Shown here: positions 9,672 through 19,518 of the stretch, piece by piece
Layout: each line of letters opens with the position of its first letter
Position numbering within the stretch: the first letter of the stretch is position 1
Assembly: GCF_051954575.1 (NCBI RefSeq)
Contig: NZ_JBQCHP010000060.1
Coordinates: 1 to 64,000, forward strand
Direction of reading: 5' to 3'
Length of the DNA stretch: 64,000 bases
DNA from: Dyella_B sp035690825
GTDB taxonomy: Bacteria > Pseudomonadota > Gammaproteobacteria > Xanthomonadales > Rhodanobacteraceae
Made by a program: the position numbers and the translations under genes
Notes under the pieces: generated by a model
The model's database searches: none
What the model was told of the DNA's origin: nothing
What the model saw: the letters and a program-made list of their open reading frames with translations, nothing else

Positions 9672-10766
9672 TCAATACACGCCTTTGCAGACGTTGCTGG
9701 CCGAACGCACGAACACCGTGCGCGTCGACGGACTCCAACTCAAGGTAAACCCAGCGGGAAGGCCCATCGTGATATCGGCGGTGGCGCTTTGCTCGACCGG
9801 GCCTACCGATGCGCTATTGCCGTCGCCGAAGGCGACCTTGGCGCTGATGGCGTAGCGCGATGGATCCGGGCACATCGCGGCGTCCACCTGGCGCGATGCC
9901 GTGCCGCCATACGCGGTGATGTCCGGCAGGCTGCCGGAGATGGGCATGCGTTGGCCGTTGCTGCAGGTGGCGGTCAGTTCGTAGTTCACCGAGACGCGCA
10001 TGGGCTGCGTCACCTGCAGCACCGCCAAGGCTTCCGGCTGCGCGGAGCAGCCCATCAGGAACGACTTGTGCTTGGTCACCACGTGCAACACGTAAGTGCC
10101 GGATGTATTGCCTATCCCGTTGGGCAGTTTCAGCTCGATCCGCGTCGGCAAGCTGCCGGTGATCACCGGCTGGGCATCGACCAGCTTGCCATGCTCGTCG
10201 GTGAGGGTGACTTGCGGATCGGCGCATTGCGGATCGGCAAGATTGGTGCCGGCCAGCGCCAGCGCAATCGGCATGCTGCCGGGATGAAGCGCGAACAGCG
10301 GACGGTGATCGATGGTTTCCACGCTGCTGACCACCGGCGTAGCCTTTGACGAGCCCGATGCGGTGGCGAGGCGGTCGATGGTGATGACCAGGCCATCAGC
10401 CATCGCTTTCGCATCGCTGCCCGGGCAGCCGGGTTGCGCATCGAGATAGGCGCGCGTGCGCTGCACGGCGGCATCCGCGCGCCATACCGCGACACGCGAG
10501 CCTTCATCGATGATGTCGACCGGCTGGCTGATCTTGTTGCCGAGCGATTTGCGCAACGCATCGGCCATCGTGCCCAGGCGTGTGCTGGCCGCGGTGAGAC
10601 GATCGTCGTGCAGGTTGTTCGCGCGTTCGGCCAGCTCCTGCCGTACGGTATCGAGCCGGCCGATCACTGCCTCGCCGGTCAGGCGCGGTGCGATCTGCGC
10701 CTGCACGTGACCGGCCGCAAGCGCGCCACAACATCCCAGCAAAACCAGCCAACCTGCGCTGCGCAT
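9672..10766 (-). CDS. Secreted protein of unknown function, third gene of the TPS operon
   Basis: Predicted 364-residue exported protein. The ATG at 10766 is chosen because residues 1-23 (MRSAGWLVLLGCCGALAAG then HVQA) form a clear Sec signal peptide and a GGGGGAGGG ribosome-binding site precedes it. The open frame extends further upstream, but only inside the preceding gene. The start lies 14 nt after the TpsA stop, so the gene is probably co-transcribed and co-translated with it. The mature protein has an N-terminal charged, probably helical part (about residues 25-130), then Ser/Thr-rich and probably beta-rich segments with several cysteines. No family is recognised. Its position suggests a role in folding, anchoring or function of the TpsA exoprotein, but that is inference only. 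Confidence 0.8.
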   Translation of the reverse strand: MRSAGWLVLLGCCGALAAGHVQAQIAPRLTGEAVIGRLDTVRQELAERANNLHDDRLTAASTRLGTMADALRKSLGNKISQPVDIIDEGSRVAVWRADAAVQRTRAYLDAQPGCPGSDAKAMADGLVITIDRLATASGSSKATPVVSSVETIDHRPLFALHPGSMPIALALAGTNLADPQCADPQVTLTDEHGKLVDAQPVITGSLPTRIELKLPNGIGNTSGTYVLHVVTKHKSFLMGCSAQPEALAVLQVTQPMRVSVNYELTATCSNGQRMPISGSLPDITAYGGTASRQVDAAMCPDPSRYAISAKVAFGDGNSASVGPVEQSATADITMGLPAGFTLSWSPSTRTVFVRSASNVCKGVY

Positions 10767-10780
10767 CCGCCCTCCCCCGT

Positions 10781-13700
10781 TTATTCGTCCGAACAATCCA
10801 CGCCGCCGCCCGTCTGGCAACTCTGCTGATCCGGCGGCAACAGGATGCCGGAAGGCACGATGCCGAACGAGCGATAGTTTGCCGTGATCACGCTGGCGTC
10901 GATGTACGAATCCAGGTGATTGTTGACGTTCTGCGCGCGGCTGGAGAACAGCGAGGTCGGCACGTTCACGCTGTCGCCGATGATCGACAGGATATTGCCG
11001 TTGCGATCCACCGCGTAGAAATACGCCGGCGGGTCGCCGACCAGCGTCACGTATTGCGTGCCCACGCCGGTCACGTAGATCGGATTGGCCTGCGTGCCGA
11101 TCGCCCCGCTCGCCGACCACGAACCGGTGCCGTCGTAGCTCCAGGTGTGGTCGGCCTGATACAGGTTGCCATGCGTCACCGCGATCGACAGTGGCGATGT
11201 ACCGGCATTGACCACGTAGCTGCTGCCGTTCAACGAACTCAAGGTCAGCGATTGATCGTCCACGAAACTGAAACCGGACAGCGAACGGAAATCGCCCAGC
11301 GTGCCGACTTTGTTCGCACCGGTGAGCGTGGTGACGCCGCCGGCGTTGCCGCTCAGCGTGGCCGCGGTGATCGAGCCGCCTTTACCTTCGCCGAGGGCGC
11401 CCGCGGCATTCAAGCTGGTCGCGGTGCCGCTGACGGCGCTGTTGATGTCGATGCCGCCAGTGGTGGTGATCAATGCGAGAGTGCTGCCGCCACTGACTGC
11501 GCCATTCACTGCCAGCGCCTGTGCATCGGTCAGGCTGAAGCCGTTCGCGGTGAACGGTCCCAATGATCCGATTTGATTGGCGCCATTGAGCGTGGTGGCG
11601 CCAATGGAACTGCCTGTGAGCGTGCCGGCCTGGATACCGTTGCTGCCTTCGCTGATCGATCCGGCCGAGTTGAGCGCCACCGTAGTGCCGATCACCGTAC
11701 CGTTGATGGTGATGCCGCCGCTGGTGGTGGTCAGCGCAGTGCTGCTGTTGCCGTTCACCGATCCGTTCACCGTCAACGCTTGCCCATCGTTCAAGCTGAA
11801 GCCGTTGGCGCTGAAGTTGCCGAGTGCGCCCAACTGGTTGCCGCCGTTGAGCGTGGCAGCGCCGGCCGCACCGCCGCTGAGTGTGCTCGCGGTGATGCTG
11901 CCGCCGTTTTCGGTGATGGCGCCGGCCGCGTTCAACGTGGTGGTGGTACCAAGCAGCTCACCCTTGATGGTGAGGCCGCCATTGCTCACGGTGATCGCCG
12001 TGCTGGTGCCGCCGTTCACCGTGCCGTTGATCGTCAACGCCGGGCCATCCAGCAAGGCGAAATGCGATGCACCGAAATTACCCAGCGCACCGATCTGGTT
12101 GGCCGAGCCGCTCAAGTTGGCCGCGCCGCCGGCGCCACCGGAAAGCGTGCTGGCGATGATGCCGCCGCCGCGGCCCTGGTTGATATTGCCGGCCGCGTTC
12201 AACGCGGTGCTGGTGCCGCTCACCAAGCCGTTGAGGGTGAGATCGCCGCTGGTCACGGTGAGCGTCGCGCTGCCATTGCCGGTGATCGGGCCGCTTACGG
12301 TGAGGCTTTGCCCGTTGCTCAGGCTGAAGCCGTTCGCGCTGAACGTGCCCAGCGTGCCGATGGTGTTGGTGCCGTTGAGCGCCGTAGCACCCGCCGACGA
12401 ACCGGTCAGCGTGCCGGCGCTCAGGCCGCCGGCGCTGGTGATCGCACCGTTGGCGCTGGTCATGGTCAGCGAGCCGCTGGCGGTGATGCTATTGATGGAC
12501 GTGATGCCGTTATGGCCGGTCAGCGAGATGTTGCCGCCGCTGATGGCGCCGCCGGTCGACAGCGTGCCGCCGTTGGACGCCAGCGCAATATCGCCGCTGC
12601 CCGCGCTGATGCCATAAGCCGTCAACGTGCCGCCTGCGGTCAGCGTAACGCTGCCGTTGGCGTTGTCGGTCAGCGACGCGACGGTGAGATCGCCCGCATC
12701 GTTCAACGCCACGCCACCGCCAGTCGCCGTGACCGCACCGGTGAACGTATTGCCGCTATCGGTCAGCGAGATCGCCCCGTTGCCAGCGTTGAGCGCAGTC
12801 GTGCCTGCCACCGACAACGCACCGGTCTGGTTGATCGCGCCACCATTGCTGGTCGCCACCAGATTGCCGCCAACCGTACCGCTGCCGAGATTCAAATTGC
12901 CGTTGCTGGTGGCCGTCAAGTCGCCGGTGTTCAATGCGCCAAGGTTTAGTGCCGAAGCATCGGAGATCTGCGTGGCGCTACCGGTCAAGTTGACTGCGCC
13001 GCCGAACGCATTGCCCGCGTTGGTGAGCGTGATCGCGCCGGTGCCTGCGTTGAGCGTGCTATTGCCGCTAACGGATAACGCACCGCCCTGGCCGATCGCA
13101 CCGCCGCCGCTGGTGGCCGACAGGTCCCCGCTGACCGAGCCGCTGCCGAGGTTCAGATCGCCCTGGCTGCTTACGGTCAGCGAACCGGTATGCACTGCAC
13201 CCAGTGTCAACGCCGAGCCCTGGCTGATTTGCGTGGTGCCGCCGGTCAATGCGACAGTGCCAGCGAAGTGGTTGCCGCCGTTGGTCAGCGTGATCGCATT
13301 GCCGCCGGCGTTGAAGACGCTGCTGCCGGTGACCGTGAAGGCGCCAGCCTGTGCAATGGCGCCACCGGTCGTACTGATCGCGAGGTTGCCGCCATTGTTG
13401 ATCGTCAGCGCATTGCCAGCGAAGGTATTGCTGGTGCTGGTCAGGCCGTTTAGCGTTGCCTCACCGCCGAACGTGACGTTGCCGCCGGTGTCGAGCGCAA
13501 GCACATGTGCGCCATCGACGGTGGATGCAAAGTCGATGTTGCCATTGCCCGTGCTGCGCAGCGTTGCATCCGCGCCCAGCGTCACGGCGTTGTTATAGAT
13601 CTGTCCGCCGCCGGTGGTTTCGTTGCCGTTGATGGTGATGCCATTGCCGGCCGTGATGGTCAGCGTGCCTCCCACTGTGGTGGCCGGCAAGCTCAAGCCC

Positions 13701-16700
13701 GCATTGGGGTAGATCAGCGTGAGGTTACCGCTGATGCTCGCCGGCAACGTCAAGCCGCTGCTCGAGGTGGCGTAGGCGTTCGCGAACGAAAGATTGTTGA
13801 TGGCTGCACCCGCAAAATTCACCGTGCTCTTGAATTGGTTGCCGGTGTTGTCGAGCGCCACATCCTTTCCGCTGCCGTTCTGCGTGATGCTGGCCGCGCC
13901 ATTGACCGTGAGCGCGCCACTCTGGCTGATCGGGCCGGCACCGGCTGCCGTAAGCGTGCCGTTGACCGTACCGGTACCGAGGTTCAGGCCTGCACTGCTG
14001 ATGGCGGTCAAGGCGCCGGTGCTGAGCGTACCGAGCGTGAGCTGCGCTGCGCCGTTGGTGATCTGCGTCGTGCCACCGGTCAGCGTTACCGCGTTGGCGA
14101 AATTGTTGGCGCTGGTCAGCGCGATGGTGTTGCTTCCGGCGTTGATGTTGCTGGTGCCGGTGACCGCCAGCGGGCCCGACTGGACGATGGCGCCGCCATT
14201 GCTGTTTGCGCTCAGCACGCCGTTGACGGTACCGGCGCCCAGATTCAGCGCACCGTGGCTGACGACGGTCAGCGCTCCAGTGTTGAGGGTACCCAAGCTC
14301 AGCGCCGAGCCCTGGCTGATCGCCGTAGTACCGCCGGTCAGCGACACGGCGCCGGTAAAGTTGTTACCGGGATCGGTCAGGGTGATCGCCTGGCTGCCAG
14401 CATTGAAGCTGCTGGTACCGGTGACGGTAAAGCCGCCGGTCTGCGTGATCGCGCCGCCCGTGGTGGTTACCGACAGATTGCCGCTGCCGATGGACAAGGC
14501 ATTGCCACTGAACGTGCTGCTGGTGCTGTTGAGGCCGGTAAGCGTGGCGTCGCCGCCGAACGTAACGGCACCCCCGGTATGGAGCGTGAGCGTATAGCCG
14601 CCGTTTACGGTCGAGGCGAAATCGATCGCGCCGTTGTTGGTGCTGACCAGCGTAGCGTCGGCGCCCAGTTGCACGGCACTGTGATACGTCTGGCCGCCAC
14701 CGGTGGTTTCGGTGCCGCCGATGGCGATGTATCCGCTCGTGTCGGTATCGGTGACATCGAGCGTACCGCCCACCGACGTGGCTGGCAGCGTCAGCGTCGC
14801 GGCGTACTCGCTCAAAGTAAGGTTGCCCGCCACGCTGGCCGGCAAGCTCAGGGCGCCGGGCGAGGTATAGGCATTGGCGAAGGTTAGGTTGTTGATCTGC
14901 GCGCCGGCAAAGCCAACCGTGCTTTGGAATTGATTGGCGCTGTTGCCGAGCAGGATGTCCGCGTTGCCGTTCTGCGTGAAGCTGGCCGCGCCCGTTACGG
15001 TCAAGGCGCCATCTTGCGTCATTGCGCCATTGCTGGTCGCCGTCAGCGTGCCGGTGACAGTGCCACTACCGAGATCGAGCGCGCCACCGCTGCTTGCCGT
15101 GAGAGCGCCGGTATTGAGTACGCCCAGCATCAACGGCGATGCACCGTTAACGATCTGGGTTACGCCGCCGGTCAACGCCACCGCCTGGCCGAACGCATTG
15201 CCGGTATCGGTCAGCGTGATGGCATTGCTGCCCGCGTCGAACGTGCTGGTACCGGTCACGGCCAGCGCGCCGCTTTGTGAAATGCCGCTCAGGCTGGTTG
15301 CGCTCAGGTTGCCGCCAACCTGGATCGCCGGCAACGTCAGTGCCGCCGCGGTGTAATCGAGCGTGAGGTCGCCGGTGATGCCGGCCGGCAAGGTCAGCGC
15401 GCCTGGCGTGGCGTCCGTATTGGTCAGCGACAGGGCGTGTACCCGAGCACTCGGGCCGCCCGCTGCGAAGGTGACGGTGCTCTTGAAATCGTTGCCTGCG
15501 TTGTCGAGAACAATGTCCTGCGTGCTGCCAGCCGTGGCGCTGGTTTGGGTGAAGCTGGCCGCACCCATTACGGCCAGTGCGCCGCTTTGGCTGATCGCGC
15601 CGTTGTTGCTGACCGTAAGCGTGCCGTTGATGGAGCCGGTGCCCAGGTTCAACGCGCTGCCGCTGGCGATCTGCGTGTTGCCGCCGATGAGATCCACCGC
15701 ACCGGTGAAGCTATTGCTGGTGCTACCGAGCGTCAACGCACCGGTACCTGCGTTGAAAGTTGCCGTGCCGGCGCCTGGCGCTTGCGTGATGCTGCCGCTT
15801 GCCTGGGTGATGCCTATACCAGAAAGATTGAGCGCGCCGCTTCCCACGCTGATATTGCCAAGCAGCAACGGATTGCCGTTGTTGCTGAGCGTGACATTGT
15901 TCGCACCGCTGTTGCTGAGGAATACGTTGCCTGCGAAATTGTTGCCCGGGTCATTCAGGGTAATGGCATTGCCGCCGGCGTTGAAATTGCTGATGCCGCC
16001 GCCGGTTACGGTGAAGGCGCCAGCCTGCGCAATGGTGCCGCCGGTGGTCGTTACCGATAAGCCGCCCGAACCAACGGTGAGCGCACCCGCGCTGAACGTT
16101 TTGCTCTGCGTGGTCAGCGCTGCCAAGGCGCCGTTGGACCCTGCGCCCACCGCACCGCCGAAGCTCACCAGGCCGCTCAGTGCGTCGACCGTCAGGCTTT
16201 GCTGCGTTGTGGCGTTGTCGACCGTGCTGCCGAACGCGACATTTGCGCCAGTACTGTCGAGCGTGATGTTGTTGCCCAGGGTGACCGCGCCGGTATAGGT
16301 CTGCGTACCGCTGGTCGTGACATTCGCGGCCAGCGCGCTGCTTCCGCTGACCGAAAGCGTACCCAGACCCGTGGCAGCCCCATCGAGCGCCGCATTGCCG
16401 GTAACCGTCAGGTTGTGGCTGCCGCCCGCGAGCGCGTTTTGCAAGGTTACGGTGCTGCCTTTGAGCGTGGTGTTGCCGCCCAACGTCACCGCACCTGCAT
16501 AGGTTTGCGTGCCGTTGGTGGTGATGCTTCCACTGAGCGCGCTGGTGCCACTCACAGCCAGCGACGCCAGGCTGCTGCTGGTTCCGGCCAGGTTTGCATT
16601 GCCGGTAATGGTCAGGCTGTTGGGTGTACCCGAGCTCCCAGTAATACCTTTCGATGCGGTCACCGTCGCACCGGTCAATTGCGCGACGCCGCTGCCGAGC

Positions 16701-19507
16701 TGCACGATGCCGGCATAGCTCTGCGTTCCGGTGGTGGTGACATCGCCATCGAGCACCACCTTGCCCGTTCCGGTGCTGCTCAACGAACTCAACTGGAGCG
16801 TATTGCCCACCAGTTGATTGAAGGTAGTCGTATTGGCGCCTGCGTTCACGGTCAATGCGTGCGACGAACCGGCGCTGTCCACGGTGCTGCCAAAGGTGAT
16901 GCCGCCGCCGGGGCTGGCCAACGTCGTATCGCCGTTCAATGTCACGGCGCCCGAATAAGTCTGCGTACCGGCAGTAGTAGTGATGCTTCCGCTTAGCGCA
17001 CTGGTACCACTCACCGATAGCGACTGAACGCTGCTCGTTCCCGCCAGCGACGCGTTACCGGTAATGGTGAGGCTGTCGCCGCTGCCTCCATCGGTTACGC
17101 CAACCGGCAGGCTGATGCTGCTTCCCGTCAACGTGACGCTACTGGCCCCCAGCGTTGCGCCGCCGGTGTAGGTTTGCGTGCCACTGGTTGTCACGTCGGC
17201 GTCGAGTGCGGTAGTACCGCTAACCGACAATGCCCCGAGACTGCTGGAGCTACCTTCAAACGTCGCGTTGCCGACAATCGCCAGAGTGTCGCCGCTACCT
17301 GTCACGCCGCCAGTGAAGTCTACGTTCGTACCGGTCAGGGTAATGGTGCTTGCACCCAGCGTCACGGTGTTGTTGTAGGTTTGCGTCCCTGAGGTCGTAA
17401 CGTTGTTGTCGAGGGTGATGCCACCAAGAAAGCCACCCCCAGAAACGCTCAATGCGCCGCTTCCCATCGATACGGTGCCGAGCGTCAAGCCGTTGGTGCC
17501 GTTGTCGATGGTGACGTTGTTCGCCCCACTGTTGTTCAGATTGACGGTGCCGGAAAAATTGTTGCTGGTATTGGCCAGGCTGATGACGCCATTGCCTGCA
17601 TTGAAGCTAGCGTTCCCGGCAGTGATGCTGCCGCCGCCGGTGGTTTGCGTGACGCCCGTTGCATCGACCGTCAGCGTACCCGCGCCGAGATTGATCGTTC
17701 CGTTATGCGTGTTATGGCCCACCAACAGCGAGCCGCCGGCATGGGTGGCATCGCCGGTTTCGATATCCAGGTTGCCGCCGGTGGTGCTGACGGTGGCGCT
17801 GGAAGCATTGCCGATGATCACCTGGCAGGTGGAACAGGCCGCATTGCTGATGTAACTCGTTCCCTGCGCCGCGCCGCCGTAGTTCGCCCACAAATTGACA
17901 TTCAGCGCATCGAGGCCATCGCTATGAATGCTGGCATTGAGGAAGATGCTGCCAACCGCCTGCAGGTATAGCGAGCCGGCACCGCTGGCGGTAATCGAGT
18001 TGTTGACGGTGATGTTGCCGGTATCCGTGCCGTTGGCAGCGGTATTGGTGAATACGAATACGTTGGTGCCACCGGTCAATGCAGAGCTGATATTGCCGGG
18101 GCTGATGGTGGAGGTACTGCTGGCCGTGAACGGATTGCTGAAGGCCGTACCACCGCTCTGGATGGTGACGTCATAGGGATCGAGCAGCCACGTACCGGCC
18201 GCCCCCTTCGGAGCAGAGGCATCCACTTGCCCCAATACGTTCAATCCTTGGTGCGCGGACGTTTCGACCTTGCCGCCATCGCCTCCCAGCACACCGCCAC
18301 GCGCGCTGATGCTGCCGTAGAAATTGTTGCCCTGGTTGCCCCATACCACGACCGAGCCGCCATTGCCGGTTTTGGTGGCATCGGCATCGAGCGCGGCGGA
18401 AGATCCAACATAGGTTACAGCTGCAGTCTGCAGCCCCTCCCCCCCCTGATAACCGCCACCCACGCGAATACTGCCGCCACCCTGCGTGCCGGACGCATTG
18501 ATATTGCCGGTGACGCCGACGTTCTGGTCCGACAGCACCTGCACACTGCCGCCTTCGGTGCCGGATACATCGATCGTGCCGCTGGTAACCGTATTGCCAC
18601 CGCTGGCGATCAACTGCACCTTGCCGCCGCGGGTGGTGATACCGCCGGCTTCGACCACGCCGGTGTTGTTGACGAGGTTGGTGAACAGATCTTTCGCCGC
18701 CGACGCCTGCAGCACCACGGTGCCGCTGTCCGCCTGCAGTTTGCCTTTGTTGGTGACGGCCGCTTCGTCGGCGTTGAGGCGCTTCTGCAGTGCGCCGGTC
18801 ACCTGCACATTGATCAGCCCATCGCCATCGAAATCGAGCACTGCGCGATCGGCGCCGTCGAGGTTGATGTGGCCGTAGTTGGCGAGGATCACGCCGTCGT
18901 TTTCAACGTGTCCGCCGACCAGGCTGACCGAGCCGCCGCTGGCCGCTTCGATGGTGCCGTGGTTGACGATGCCGGCGCTGCCGCCGTGGGCATCCAGGTT
19001 GAAATGGTTGGCGAGGAAGTCGCTGGGCGTCAGGTCCAGCGTACTGGCCACCAGGCCGCCCACGTTCATTTGCGAACCGGCGCCAAAGATGAAGCCGTGC
19101 GTGTTGATCAGGAAGATCTGGCCGTTGGCGTTGACGTGGCCGAAGATCTGGCTCGGGTTCTGGTCGAGAATGCGGTTAAGCGCCACCGAGGTGAACGATG
19201 GCTGCTTGAACAGCACCGATGCGTTCGCGCCGACGTTGAAGCTCTGCCAGTTCAACGCCAGCATCTGCGATTTCTGCACGATGGTGGTGTTGGCGCCGCT
19301 CTGCGAAATGGCGCCGCTGCCGCCGACGATCGTGCCGCCGGTGGGCGTGGCATTTGCCGCCACCGCTCCGCCTGCCCATGCTTCGCCGCCGCAGGCGAAC
19401 AGGCCGAGCAGGGAGAACAGGCTCGCCGGCAGCAGTTTGCACCGCAAGTCGTTCAATCCATTGGAGTGACGTGACACGTGCTGCGGTTTGCCAGTATTCG
19501 TGTTCAT
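10781..19507 (-). CDS. Filamentous-haemagglutinin-like TpsA exoprotein (two-partner secretion)
   Basis: Large secreted beta-helical exoprotein (2908 residues), exported across the outer membrane by the adjacent TpsB. The ATG at 19507 is preferred because GGGAG lies 7 nt upstream; a TTG at 19522 would overlap the tpsB stop. An extended signal peptide ends near residue 45 (GGEAWA). The TPS domain follows (about residues 50-330), with NANGQIFLIN, a variant of the conserved NPNGI motif, and the NRILDQNPSQIFG segment. The long body consists of degenerate repeats such as TSGTQTYTGAVTLG and ITLTD.GN.F.GAV.LTGG, typical of a right-handed beta-helix. The C-terminal 150 residues (WSYDGTGSWSASG ... VDCSDE) are non-repetitive. 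No CdiA-type VENN motif or toxin domain is visible, so an adhesin or matrix protein is likelier than a contact-dependent inhibitor. Confidence 0.93.
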   Translation of the reverse strand: MNTNTGKPQHVSRHSNGLNDLRCKLLPASLFSLLGLFACGGEAWAGGAVAANATPTGGTIVGGSGAISQSGANTTIVQKSQMLALNWQSFNVGANASVLFKQPSFTSVALNRILDQNPSQIFGHVNANGQIFLINTHGFIFGAGSQMNVGGLVASTLDLTPSDFLANHFNLDAHGGSAGIVNHGTIEAASGGSVSLVGGHVENDGVILANYGHINLDGADRAVLDFDGDGLINVQVTGALQKRLNADEAAVTNKGKLQADSGTVVLQASAAKDLFTNLVNNTGVVEAGGITTRGGKVQLIASGGNTVTSGTIDVSGTEGGSVQVLSDQNVGVTGNINASGTQGGGSIRVGGGYQGGEGLQTAAVTYVGSSAALDADATKTGNGGSVVVWGNQGNNFYGSISARGGVLGGDGGKVETSAHQGLNVLGQVDASAPKGAAGTWLLDPYDVTIQSGGTAFSNPFTASSTSTISPGNISSALTGGTNVFVFTNTAANGTDTGNITVNNSITASGAGSLYLQAVGSIFLNASIHSDGLDALNVNLWANYGGAAQGTSYISNAACSTCQVIIGNASSATVSTTGGNLDIETGDATHAGGSLLVGHNTHNGTINLGAGTLTVDATGVTQTTGGGSITAGNASFNAGNGVISLANTSNNFSGTVNLNNSGANNVTIDNGTNGLTLGTVSMGSGALSVSGGGFLGGITLDNNVTTSGTQTYNNTVTLGASTITLTGTNVDFTGGVTGSGDTLAIVGNATFEGSSSSLGALSVSGTTALDADVTTSGTQTYTGGATLGASSVTLTGSSISLPVGVTDGGSGDSLTITGNASLAGTSSVQSLSVSGTSALSGSITTTAGTQTYSGAVTLNGDTTLASPGGGITFGSTVDSAGSSHALTVNAGANTTTFNQLVGNTLQLSSLSSTGTGKVVLDGDVTTTGTQSYAGIVQLGSGVAQLTGATVTASKGITGSSGTPNSLTITGNANLAGTSSSLASLAVSGTSALSGSITTNGTQTYAGAVTLGGNTTLKGSTVTLQNALAGGSHNLTVTGNAALDGAATGLGTLSVSGSSALAANVTTSGTQTYTGAVTLGNNITLDSTGANVAFGSTVDNATTQQSLTVDALSGLVSFGGAVGAGSNGALAALTTQSKTFSAGALTVGSGGLSVTTTGGTIAQAGAFTVTGGGISNFNAGGNAITLNDPGNNFAGNVFLSNSGANNVTLSNNGNPLLLGNISVGSGALNLSGIGITQASGSITQAPGAGTATFNAGTGALTLGSTSNSFTGAVDLIGGNTQIASGSALNLGTGSINGTLTVSNNGAISQSGALAVMGAASFTQTSATAGSTQDIVLDNAGNDFKSTVTFAAGGPSARVHALSLTNTDATPGALTLPAGITGDLTLDYTAAALTLPAIQVGGNLSATSLSGISQSGALAVTGTSTFDAGSNAITLTDTGNAFGQAVALTGGVTQIVNGASPLMLGVLNTGALTASSGGALDLGSGTVTGTLTATSNGAMTQDGALTVTGAASFTQNGNADILLGNSANQFQSTVGFAGAQINNLTFANAYTSPGALSLPASVAGNLTLSEYAATLTLPATSVGGTLDVTDTDTSGYIAIGGTETTGGGQTYHSAVQLGADATLVSTNNGAIDFASTVNGGYTLTLHTGGAVTFGGDATLTGLNSTSSTFSGNALSIGSGNLSVTTTGGAITQTGGFTVTGTSSFNAGSQAITLTDPGNNFTGAVSLTGGTTAISQGSALSLGTLNTGALTVVSHGALNLGAGTVNGVLSANSNGGAIVQSGPLAVTGTSNINAGSNTIALTSANNFANAVTLTGGTTQITNGAAQLTLGTLSTGALTAISSAGLNLGTGTVNGTLTAAGAGPISQSGALTVNGAASITQNGSGKDVALDNTGNQFKSTVNFAGAAINNLSFANAYATSSSGLTLPASISGNLTLIYPNAGLSLPATTVGGTLTITAGNGITINGNETTGGGQIYNNAVTLGADATLRSTGNGNIDFASTVDGAHVLALDTGGNVTFGGEATLNGLTSTSNTFAGNALTINNGGNLAISTTGGAIAQAGAFTVTGSSVFNAGGNAITLTNGGNHFAGTVALTGGTTQISQGSALTLGAVHTGSLTVSSQGDLNLGSGSVSGDLSATSGGGAIGQGGALSVSGNSTLNAGTGAITLTNAGNAFGGAVNLTGSATQISDASALNLGALNTGDLTATSNGNLNLGSGTVGGNLVATSNGGAINQTGALSVAGTTALNAGNGAISLTDSGNTFTGAVTATGGGVALNDAGDLTVASLTDNANGSVTLTAGGTLTAYGISAGSGDIALASNGGTLSTGGAISGGNISLTGHNGITSINSITASGSLTMTSANGAITSAGGLSAGTLTGSSAGATALNGTNTIGTLGTFSANGFSLSNGQSLTVSGPITGNGSATLTVTSGDLTLNGLVSGTSTALNAAGNINQGRGGGIIASTLSGGAGGAANLSGSANQIGALGNFGASHFALLDGPALTINGTVNGGTSTAITVSNGGLTIKGELLGTTTTLNAAGAITENGGSITASTLSGGAAGAATLNGGNQLGALGNFSANGFSLNDGQALTVNGSVNGNSSTALTTTSGGITINGTVIGTTVALNSAGSISEGSNGIQAGTLTGSSIGATTLNGANQIGSLGPFTANGFSLTDAQALAVNGAVSGGSTLALITTTGGIDINSAVSGTATSLNAAGALGEGKGGSITAATLSGNAGGVTTLTGANKVGTLGDFRSLSGFSFVDDQSLTLSSLNGSSYVVNAGTSPLSIAVTHGNLYQADHTWSYDGTGSWSASGAIGTQANPIYVTGVGTQYVTLVGDPPAYFYAVDRNGNILSIIGDSVNVPTSLFSSRAQNVNNHLDSYIDASVITANYRSFGIVPSGILLPPDQQSCQTGGGVDCSDE

Positions 19508-19518
19508 GATTGTCTCCC

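Noticed and set aside
10767..11120. N-terminal extension of the 364-residue secreted protein
   Set aside because: The upstream part lies inside the TpsA coding sequence in another frame and would hide the signal peptide that begins at 10766.
10781..11200. CDI-type toxin at the TpsA C-terminus
   Set aside because: No VENN-like junction or toxin domain, and the following gene encodes an exported protein rather than a small immunity protein.
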